The notes under the pieces were generated by a model that did not search any database, was not told the origin of the DNA, and saw only the letters and a list, made by a program, of their open reading frames with translations. DNA of 64,000 nt from assembly GCF_023544445.1 (NCBI RefSeq), contig NZ_JALPVJ010000009.1, positions 186,001-250,000 of the forward strand. The letters are read 5' to 3'. The DNA comes from Actinoplanes sp. M2I2. GTDB taxonomy: Bacteria > Actinomycetota > Actinomycetes > Mycobacteriales > Micromonosporaceae. Made by a program: the position numbers and the translations under genes. Below, one piece after another: positions 58,057 through 64,000 of the stretch; the first letter of the stretch is position 1; each line of letters starts with the position of its first letter.

Positions 58057-59598
58057 ATGCGCAGACTCGCCAGCGTCGCCCTGTCAGCCCTGAGCTTCGC
58101 CGCCCTGCCCTCGGCGGCCGCTCAGGCCGCCCCGGTGTGGCGGCTCGACCTGGCCAGTGTCAGCGTCGAGCCGGGCGGCGAGGCCAAGGCCCTCAGGTTC
58201 TTCTACTCCATGACCTCGCCCGCGGGCGAGCCGGGCGGAACCCTGGTGTTCGACCTGGCCGCGGTGAGCGCCATCGCCACGGTCACGCCGTGGGCCGGGT
58301 CCGGGTGCACCACCAGCGGCACGACGCTCACCTGCCCCGGCACGATCACCGAGGCCGCGCTCACGGTGGCCGCCCAGCCCGGCGCCACGCTCGGCGCGAA
58401 CGCGCAGGTGACAGCGCGGGCCGTCGTCGACGGCCGCACGCGCGCCACCGCGACCGGCCGGGTCACGATCGCCGAGCAGGTGTCGCTGTCCGCGCTGCAG
58501 GTCCAAAGTGACATCTCCCTCCAGACCGGCGCGTCCACCGGCCTGGCCGCGAGCGTCCGCAACACCGGGACCGACCCGGTGACCGGCGTGGTCCTTCAAC
58601 TGAGCACGGTCCGCGGCTTCGCCACCGCCGCGCACAGCAACTGCGCGCCCGTCGAGTTCGGCGCCGCCTGCTTCTTCGACACGGAGCTGGCCCCCGGCAG
58701 CACCTATCGGCTCGCCACACCGTGGCAGCTCACCGCCGCCCCCGCGGTGTGGGCGCCCAGCGAGTGGTTCGGCAACCTCACCTGGCACACCACGCAGGAT
58801 TGGGTCGATCTGGGCCACCCGGTGCCCTCCGGCTCCGGCCCGGAGCTCGAGCTCGAGCCGGCCGGGACGGTGACGAGCCTGGCCGACCCGCAGACCGAGA
58901 CCGAGACCGGCCGCAACGACAACTCCGACACCTGGCGCATCGTCGTCACCGGCGTCAACCAGTCCAACTTCACCGCGAAGGGCGCCACGGCGAAGGGCAA
59001 GGTCGGAAAGACCGTGGCCGTACGCGTCGGCGTGCGCAACAACGGCCCGGCGCGCATCGAGGGCTACGGCGCGCCTCAGGGCTCCTATGTGGCGGTCACC
59101 GTGACCCCGCCCGCGGGCACCACAGTGGTCAAGCACTCGCCGCTGTGCGAGCAGTTCAGCATCAACAACCCCGCTCCCGGCGTGCCGTTCCCGGACGGCG
59201 CCTCGTTCGACGACGGCAATTACTACTGCTTCACCTCGCCCGTCGAGGGCGTGCCCTACCTACCCGGCAAGACGGTCACCTTCGACTTCACCCTGCGCCT
59301 CGACAAGCCCGGCACCCTGCGCGGCACGGTGAAGGCCGAGCGCTCCGGCCCGCCACCCGCCGGCGACCCCGTCCCGGCCGACGACACCGCCGCCATCGTG
59401 ATCAAGGCCTCCGCCCCGAACACCGGAGGCAGCGGCGACGGCGACAACGGCGGTGACAGCGACGACAGCAGCGGAGGCGGCCAGGGTGGAGGCGGCAGCC
59501 TGCCGATCACGGGCAGTGACACCGCCGCCGTGGCCCTGTTCGGCCTGGTGCTCCTGGTCGCCGGCGCGGCGGCCCGGGTGGCGACCCGCCGGCGCTGA
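58057..59598 (+). CDS. Cell-wall-anchored surface protein with LPITG sorting signal (copy 2)
   Basis: A 513-residue paralogue of the preceding protein: signal peptide RRLASVALSALSFAALPSAAAQA, the same module order (GASTGLAASVRNTGTDPVTGVVLQL; VWAPSEWFGNLTWHTTQDWVDLG; VRNNGPARIEG), a Gly/Asp/Ser-rich spacer longer than in copy 1, and the LPITGSDTAAVALFGLVLLVAG anchor with an Arg-rich tail. The upstream bases resemble those of copy 1 (GTACGCT, then a GGA-rich site), so the duplication included the promoter region. The stop of copy 1 is 48 bases upstream. Confidence 0.85.
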   Translation: MRRLASVALSALSFAALPSAAAQAAPVWRLDLASVSVEPGGEAKALRFFYSMTSPAGEPGGTLVFDLAAVSAIATVTPWAGSGCTTSGTTLTCPGTITEAALTVAAQPGATLGANAQVTARAVVDGRTRATATGRVTIAEQVSLSALQVQSDISLQTGASTGLAASVRNTGTDPVTGVVLQLSTVRGFATAAHSNCAPVEFGAACFFDTELAPGSTYRLATPWQLTAAPAVWAPSEWFGNLTWHTTQDWVDLGHPVPSGSGPELELEPAGTVTSLADPQTETETGRNDNSDTWRIVVTGVNQSNFTAKGATAKGKVGKTVAVRVGVRNNGPARIEGYGAPQGSYVAVTVTPPAGTTVVKHSPLCEQFSINNPAPGVPFPDGASFDDGNYYCFTSPVEGVPYLPGKTVTFDFTLRLDKPGTLRGTVKAERSGPPPAGDPVPADDTAAIVIKASAPNTGGSGDGDNGGDSDDSSGGGQGGGGSLPITGSDTAAVALFGLVLLVAGAAARVATRRR

Positions 59599-59642
59599 AA
59601 GCCGCCTGCCGACGACCGCGCCGTCGCCGGCCCGGGTGCCGG

Positions 59643-60617
59643 TCATCGGCTTCGGAAGCGCTGCTGGTAGGCGCGGGGTGAGACCCCGACGCGGGCGACG
59701 AAGAGCCGGCGCAGCGTCTCCGGGCTGCCGATGCCGACCTGCCGGGCGGTGGCGGTGACCGACTGACCGGCGTGCAGCAGGCGCATGGCCGCGTCGACCC
59801 GCACGCCCTCGACGTACCGGCCCGGGGTGCTGCCCAGCTCCTGCCGGAACATCCGGGACAGGTGGCGCGGGCTGAGGTGCGCCCGGGCGGCCAGCGCGGT
59901 CACCGAGTGGTCGCCCGCCGGGTCGGCCGCCACGGCGTCGGTCACCTCGCGCAGGGCCGGGGTGCTGGGCCGGGGCAGCGACAGCGACGGCGAGAACTGC
60001 GACTGCCCGCCGGGCCGCTGCAGGAACACGACGAGCGACTGGGCCACCGAGCGCGCGAGCTCCTCGCCGTGGTCGCGCTCGACCAGGGCCAGCGCCAGGT
60101 CGATGCCCGCGGACACCCCGGCCGAGGTGAAGACCGGGCCGTCCGCCACGAAGATCGCGTCCGGGGCGACAACCACCTTCGGGTACGCGGCGGCGAGCAG
60201 CCGGGCATGCCGCCAATGCGTGGTGGCCCGCCGCCCGTCCAGCAGCCCGGCCGCGGCGAGCACGAAGGCGCCGGTGCAGATCGAAGCCGTACGACCGGCG
60301 TGACGGGACAGGAAGGCCGCGGCCTCCGTCAGCTCCGCGCTGATCGGGCTGATCGGCAGGTCGTCGCCCCCGACCACGACCGCCGTGCCGATGCCGGCCG
60401 CGTCCCCGGCCGCACCGTCGACGGCGACGGGCATCCCGGTCGACGCCCGCACCGGCCGCCCGTCGGTCGAGCGAACCTCCAGCGCGTAGTCCGCCCCGAA
60501 CCGGTTGGCCTCGGCGAAGACCTCGAACGGACCGGCCAGGTCCAGCATCTTCAGCCCGTCGAAGACAAGAGCCGTGACCCGGTGCACCCGACCAGGATCG
60601 CACGCGCGCGCGGTCAC
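59643..60617 (-). CDS. GlxA-type AraC regulator with DJ-1/PfpI domain
   Basis: A 324-residue regulator: an N-terminal DJ-1/PfpI-like domain (VTALVFDGLKMLDLAGPFEVFAEANRFG; CTGAFVLAAAGLLDGRRATTHW, with the nucleophile-type Cys) and a C-terminal AraC helix-turn-helix (HLSPRHLSRMFRQELGSTPGRYVEGVRVDAAMRLLHAGQSVTATARQVGIGSPETLRRLF). Such regulators often sit beside enzymes of aldehyde, amide or carnitine metabolism. The GTG at 60617 overlaps the stop of the HD-domain gene; GTGs at 60587 and 60578 are alternative starts. Confidence 0.87.
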   Translation of the reverse strand: MTARACDPGRVHRVTALVFDGLKMLDLAGPFEVFAEANRFGADYALEVRSTDGRPVRASTGMPVAVDGAAGDAAGIGTAVVVGGDDLPISPISAELTEAAAFLSRHAGRTASICTGAFVLAAAGLLDGRRATTHWRHARLLAAAYPKVVVAPDAIFVADGPVFTSAGVSAGIDLALALVERDHGEELARSVAQSLVVFLQRPGGQSQFSPSLSLPRPSTPALREVTDAVAADPAGDHSVTALAARAHLSPRHLSRMFRQELGSTPGRYVEGVRVDAAMRLLHAGQSVTATARQVGIGSPETLRRLFVARVGVSPRAYQQRFRSR

Positions 60618-61252
60618 TCCGGCCAGGAGTTGCCGCGAATGATCTCCACGAAGTCGGCCCGCTCGAATCCCGGCACGAAGTGCGCCAGCACGTCGTCGTT
60701 CATGGTCCCGAACGTCGTGTCCGGCCGCTCTCTCATCCCGTCGGCGAACCGCCGCAGGATGTCCTCCTTGAAGCCCGCCCGCGGATGGGCGGCCACGACC
60801 GCCGCCCGCTCCCCCGCGCCGATCTCGTCGAGGCCGAACCCCAGCACGTCCGTCTCCACCCCGAGCGTGACCAGCTCAACCTCGGGCTCGAGGTGCTCGA
60901 CGATCCCCGGCGTGGTGTGCAGCGCGATGCTCAGCCAGACGGCCCGGGCCTCGTCCGCCGTACGCCCGTGGTCGAGCAGGAAGTCGCGGGCCAGGTCGGC
61001 GCCGTCGATCTCGAACCGCTGATCCGTACGGCGATAGCGCCCGGTCAGCCCGAGGTCGTGAAACATCGCCCCCACGTACGTGAGCTCGGGGTCCGCCTTC
61101 AGCCCTCGGCCCCGTGCCTTCAGGCTCCCGAACAGGTACACCCGCCGCGAATGGTCGAACAACACCCGGTCGGCGCTCTCCCGCACCAGATCCGTGGCCG
61201 CCCGCACCAGCCCGGTATCCGGAATCTCGACCCCAGCGATGATCTCGGTCAT
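60614..61252 (-). CDS. HD-domain hydrolase, cyanamide hydratase-like
   Basis: A 212-residue metal-dependent HD protein: SRRVYLFGSLKARGRGL, AMFHDLGLTGRYRRTDQRFEIDGADLARDFLLDHG and HTTPGIVEHL carry the His/Asp ligands. The HDLGL....RFE.DGA.AA pattern matches the cyanamide hydratase/Ddi2-like group. The true substrate is not known. The ATG at 61252 follows GGAGG. Coupling to the downstream GlxA-type regulator suggests a small detoxification or catabolic operon. Confidence 0.83.
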   Translation of the reverse strand: MTEIIAGVEIPDTGLVRAATDLVRESADRVLFDHSRRVYLFGSLKARGRGLKADPELTYVGAMFHDLGLTGRYRRTDQRFEIDGADLARDFLLDHGRTADEARAVWLSIALHTTPGIVEHLEPEVELVTLGVETDVLGFGLDEIGAGERAAVVAAHPRAGFKEDILRRFADGMRERPDTTFGTMNDDVLAHFVPGFERADFVEIIRGNSWPE

Positions 61253-61458
61253 CGACGCCTCCACTCTCCGCCCTTGTGGCACCCCCAAGCCTGCGGAACA
61301 AGAGGCACCAGCCGCCCCGCCACCGCGGCCGGGCACCCCACAGATCGGGACGCACCGAAGCGTGCGCCCGGGAGACCGACTGAACGACGAATCGCTGTGC
61401 CTGCATCAACTGCCCTCCGGTTCGGCCACTTTTGTGACCAGGGTCGCCCGATCTTGCG

Positions 61459-61489
61459 TTGACCTGAAGTCTGGTTGAGGTTCTAGGTT
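61459..61489 (+). promoter_or_regulatory. sodN promoter with SoxR/MerR-like overlong spacer
   Basis: TTGACC (61459-61464) and TAGGTT (61484-61489) are 19 bases apart. Between them ACCTGAA ... TTGAGGT forms an interrupted palindrome at 61462-61481. MerR-family activators such as SoxR act on exactly this geometry, and CCTnAA...TTnAGG recalls SoxR sites. The start codon is 46 bases downstream. Confidence 0.5.
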
Positions 61490-61535
61490 GGTAAGGCAAC
61501 CCTTTGCACATGAACGACCGAGATTGAGGACCGCG

Positions 61536-61940
61536 ATGCGACTGCCCCGCCTCTTCACGCCCGCCACCACGGTGAGCGCCCACTGCGACCTGCCCTGCGG
61601 CGTCTACGACCCGGCCCAGGCGCGGATCGAGGCTGAGTCGGTCAAGGCCATCAGCGAGAAGTACCAGGCCAGCTCGGACCCCGAGTTCCGGACGCGCGCC
61701 CTGATCATCAAGGAGCAGCGCGCCGAGCTGGTCAAGCACCACCTGTGGGTGCTCTGGACCGACTACTTCAAGGCCCCGCACTTCGAGAAGTACCCGAACC
61801 TGCACCAGCTCTTCAACGAGGCCACCAAGCTCGCCGGCGCGTCCGGCGCCAAGGGCTCCGCGGACCCCGAGGTCGGGGACCGCCTGCTCGCCAAGATCGA
61901 GGAGATCTCGACGATCTTCTGGGCCACCAAGAACGCCTGA
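61536..61940 (+). CDS. sodN: Nickel superoxide dismutase precursor
   Basis: A 134-residue NiSOD precursor. A short leader (MRLPRLFTPATTVSA, 15 residues) precedes the nickel hook HCDLPCGVYDPAQARIEAESV, whose N-terminal His plus Cys2 and Cys6 bind nickel after cleavage. The four-helix mature chain continues to WATKNA. It converts superoxide to oxygen and hydrogen peroxide in the cytoplasm. Leader removal needs a SodX-type peptidase, and none is seen next to it. The ATG follows GAGGA. The downstream ferredoxin-NADP reductase begins 11 bases later, likely in the same operon. Confidence 0.95.
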   Translation: MRLPRLFTPATTVSAHCDLPCGVYDPAQARIEAESVKAISEKYQASSDPEFRTRALIIKEQRAELVKHHLWVLWTDYFKAPHFEKYPNLHQLFNEATKLAGASGAKGSADPEVGDRLLAKIEEISTIFWATKNA

Positions 61941-61951
61941 GGGACACATAT

Positions 61952-63304
61952 ATGGATCGCGCCCTGCGCGTCGCCGTCGTCGGCGCCGGACCCGCCGGCA
62001 TCTACGCGGCCGACATTCTCACCAAGGCGGCCCCGGCCGCCACGGTCGACATCATCGACCGGCTTCCGACCCCGTACGGACTGATCCGGTACGGGGTGGC
62101 GCCCGACCACCCGCGGATCAAGGAGATCATCACGGCGCTGCACCACGTGCTGGAGGATCCGCGCATCCGCTTCATCGGCAACGTCGACTACGGCGTCGAC
62201 GTCAAGCCCGAGGAGCTCACCCCGTTCTACGACGCCGTGGTGATCGCGACCGGCGCCGACCGTGACCGGGAGCTCGACATCCCCGGGATCGAGCTGCCGG
62301 GCAGCCACGGCGCGGCCGACTTCGTCTCCTGGTACGACGGCCATCCGGACGTACCGCGGGAATGGCCTCTGACGGCGACGAAGGTGGCTGTGCTCGGAGC
62401 CGGGAACGTCGCCGTCGACGTCGCCCGGATCCTGGCCAAGACCGCCGACGAGCTGCTCGAGACCGAGATCCCCGACAACGTGTACCGGGGTCTGCTGGCC
62501 AGCCCGGTGACCGACGTGCACCTGTTCTCGCGGCGCGGCCCGGGGCAGGTCAAGTTCACCCCGATGGAGCTGCGCGAGCTCGACGAGTCACCCAACGTCG
62601 AGGTCGTCGTGCACCCCGAGGGCATGGAGTTCGACGAGGGCAGCCTGGCCGCGATCCGGGCCCGGCGCTCGCTCAAGATGTGCGTCGACACCCTGCAGAA
62701 CTGGTGCGCCCGCGACCCGCGCGACCGGCCGCGCCGTCTGCACCTGCACTTCCTGCAGGCGCCGGCCGCGGTCCTGGGCAGCGAGGAGACCGGCGTGACC
62801 GGCCTGCGCACCGAGACGCAGGAGCTGACCGGTGACGGTTCGGTGCGCGGCACCGGCGAGTTCACCGACTGGGACGTGCAGGCCGTCTACCGGGCCATCG
62901 GCTATCTGAGCCGCCCGATCGCCGACCTGCCGTTCGACGCGACCACCGGCACCATCCCGCACGACGCCGGCCGCGTGCTCGACCTCGACGGCGAGCGGGT
63001 CCCGGGCCTGTACGCGACCGGCTGGATCAAGCGCGGCCCGGTCGGCCTGATCGGCCACACCAAGAAGGACGCGAACGAGACGGTCACCAGCCTGCTGGCC
63101 GACGCCGACACGCTGCCGGCGGCCGTCCACCGCGACCCGGCCGACGTGCTCGGCTACCTCGACCAGCGCGGTCTCGACTACACCACGTGGGACGGCTGGA
63201 AGCGCCTGGACGAGCACGAGGTCGGCCTGGGCAGCCCGCACGGCCGTAAGCGGGTCAAGGTCGTGCCCCGCCACGAGATGGTCGGCATCAGCCGCAGCAG
63301 CTAG
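61952..63304 (+). CDS. Ferredoxin-NADP reductase (FprA-like, FAD-dependent)
   Basis: A 450-residue flavoprotein of the adrenodoxin-reductase type: VAVVGAGPAGIYAADILTK (FAD site), DRLPTPYGLIRYGVAPDHPRIK, VAVLGAGNVAVDVARIL (NADP site), RRGPGQVKFTPMELREL and the C-terminal ATGWIKRGPVGLIGHTKKDA. It transfers electrons from NADPH to ferredoxin for cytochrome P450s or other Fe-S partners. Position directly after sodN suggests cotranscription under oxidative-stress control. Confidence 0.93.
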   Translation: MDRALRVAVVGAGPAGIYAADILTKAAPAATVDIIDRLPTPYGLIRYGVAPDHPRIKEIITALHHVLEDPRIRFIGNVDYGVDVKPEELTPFYDAVVIATGADRDRELDIPGIELPGSHGAADFVSWYDGHPDVPREWPLTATKVAVLGAGNVAVDVARILAKTADELLETEIPDNVYRGLLASPVTDVHLFSRRGPGQVKFTPMELRELDESPNVEVVVHPEGMEFDEGSLAAIRARRSLKMCVDTLQNWCARDPRDRPRRLHLHFLQAPAAVLGSEETGVTGLRTETQELTGDGSVRGTGEFTDWDVQAVYRAIGYLSRPIADLPFDATTGTIPHDAGRVLDLDGERVPGLYATGWIKRGPVGLIGHTKKDANETVTSLLADADTLPAAVHRDPADVLGYLDQRGLDYTTWDGWKRLDEHEVGLGSPHGRKRVKVVPRHEMVGISRSS

Positions 63305-63351
63305 ACCGTCGCCCGCACCCGGCGGCACCCGGCAGAGATGCCGGGGTCGCC

Positions 63352-63436
63352 GGGTCAGGCGACGTGCCCGGTCAGGCGACGTGCCCGGTCAGGCGACGTG
63401 CCGGGTCAGGCGACGTGCCGGGTCAGGCGACGTGTC
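63352..63436. repeat. Five tandem copies of a 17-base unit
   Basis: Units of SGGTCAGGCGACGTGYC start at 63352, 63369, 63386, 63403 and 63420. They are nearly identical. The last copy contains the stop codon of the minus-strand antitoxin-like gene (TCA at 63423-63425), and the TCA recurs in every unit. Confidence 0.92.
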
Positions 63437-63767
63437 GGGCCGGGCGCAGCAGGGTCAGCGCGCGCAGCGCCTCGGCCCGGGAGATCGGCTGGTCGTCCTC
63501 GGCCTGGACGGCCAGGGCCATCTCGATCGCCTGCCTGATCCAGGTCGTCTTGGGCACTTCGGCCGCCTTGGCCGCAGCGGCGACGGCCTGGTCGAGCTCG
63601 GTCGGCAGGCGCAGGGAACGCACGACCATGACCGGGGAGCCGACCGGCGGCAACGACTCCAGCAGGGCCTGCTCGTCCTCGGGCGCGGGCGGGGGCTGGA
63701 AGGTGAGGCCCTCCATGAACGTGGCCAGCTGCTCGGCCGACTGCGGTATGTCGTTGTCGTGACTCAT
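63423..63767 (-). CDS. Putative BrnA-like antitoxin
   Basis: A 114-residue protein with a C-terminal ribbon-helix-helix-like segment (VVRSLRLPTELDQAVAAAAKAAEVPKTTWIRQAIEMALAVQAEDD), the DNA-binding fold of many type II antitoxins. The N-terminal half is acidic and probably disordered, suited to wrap a toxin. The ATG at 63767 follows GGGAGGGG and overlaps the stop of the upstream BrnT-like gene by 4 bases, the toxin-first order of brnTA loci. Its stop codon lies in the tandem repeat. Confidence 0.65.
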   Translation of the reverse strand: MSHDNDIPQSAEQLATFMEGLTFQPPPAPEDEQALLESLPPVGSPVMVVRSLRLPTELDQAVAAAAKAAEVPKTTWIRQAIEMALAVQAEDDQPISRAEALRALTLLRPARHVA

Positions 63768-64000
63768 CGGGACCCCTCCCACCGGCTGAACTCCGTCAGT
63801 TCCTCGTCCGTCATGTCGCGCGCACCGATGATCTTCCAGGTGAGCTCCCCGGCGTGGTAGACCGCCACGATCAGCGGGCGGCCCGCCGCCGTCCGGCTCC
63901 ACACGGTCAGGACCGGGACGCCCTCGGCGCTGACCGCTCGCCGGGGCCACCGCCGCTGAGCCTCCAGTGCCTGCCGCACCTCGTGATGTTGGATGCTGTG
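63764..64000 (-). CDS. BrnT-like toxin, N-terminus beyond the window
   Basis: About 78 C-terminal residues are visible: HHEVRQALE at the edge, then RAVSAEGVPVLTVWSRTAAGRPLIVAVYHAGELTWKIIGARDMTDEELTEF. The pattern (HEV.QAL, .WSRT..GR.L.V, WKII.ARDMT..E) matches the RelE-like BrnT ribonuclease family. The N-terminus is cut off by the right edge, so catalytic completeness cannot be judged. The last 4 bases overlap the antitoxin gene. Confidence 0.6.
   Translation of the reverse strand, partial: HSIQHHEVRQALEAQRRWPRRAVSAEGVPVLTVWSRTAAGRPLIVAVYHAGELTWKIIGARDMTDEELTEFSRWEGSR

Noticed and set aside
1..64000. Prophage, integrative element or biosynthetic gene cluster
   Set aside because: No integrase, transposase, phage structural, PKS or NRPS gene is visible. 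The SRPBCC and methyltransferase genes are isolated.

Overview
The window is about 72% GC by eye, uses GTG starts often, and packs genes with 4-base stop/start overlaps. Together with its gene families (SCO6745-like, F420/deazaflavin-dependent enzymes, S-adenosyl methyltransferase of the DUF574 type, NiSOD, MurJ) this points to a filamentous actinobacterium, probably Micromonosporaceae (Actinoplanes-like). The genus is an inference. There are no phage genes, transposases, rRNA genes or CRISPR arrays.

Region 1 (1-8.8 kb) is a reductive pyrimidine/hydantoin catabolic island: an edge-truncated class III aminotransferase and a MocR-type regulator on the minus strand, then a plus-strand operon of N-carbamoyl amidohydrolase, dihydropyrimidinase, an LLM flavin/F420 oxidoreductase and a full ABC importer (permease, ATPase, permease, lipoprotein binding protein).

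Region 2 (8.9-32 kb) is rich in signalling genes: a GGDEF-EAL protein, an Hpt protein, a response regulator with a degenerate HD-GYP-like output, a stand-alone receiver, a PAS hybrid histidine kinase, a partner-switching set (SpoIIE-type phosphatase, RsbW-type kinase, STAS antagonist), a Ser/Thr kinase, a GAF histidine kinase, and LacI, MarR and Lrp regulators. Mixed among them are a SAM methyltransferase, an AAA-like NTPase and a DivIVA-like coiled-coil protein.

Region 3 (32-42 kb) holds Lrp/alanine dehydrogenase, an aldo/keto reductase, a flavocytochrome-type reductase, a D,D-carboxypeptidase with a very long disordered cytoplasmic tail, an MFS exporter behind palindromic operators, and a phosphoribosyltransferase. 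Short tandem-repeat tracts lie between several of these genes.

Region 4 (42.5-56.1 kb) contains a complete selenocysteine system: selA-selB, the tRNA-Sec gene selC, selD, and a formate dehydrogenase operon. Its catalytic subunit is interrupted by an in-frame UGA in the Sec context, followed at once by a SECIS-like hairpin. RidA, LysR, MurJ and MerR genes lie among these.

Region 5 (56-64 kb) has a tandem pair of paralogous LPITG-anchored surface proteins, a GlxA-type regulator coupled to an HD hydrolase, a nickel superoxide dismutase behind a SoxR/MerR-like promoter, a ferredoxin-NADP reductase, and a BrnT/BrnA-like toxin-antitoxin pair cut by the right edge.

Domain positions are read by eye and approximate. 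No database search was run.
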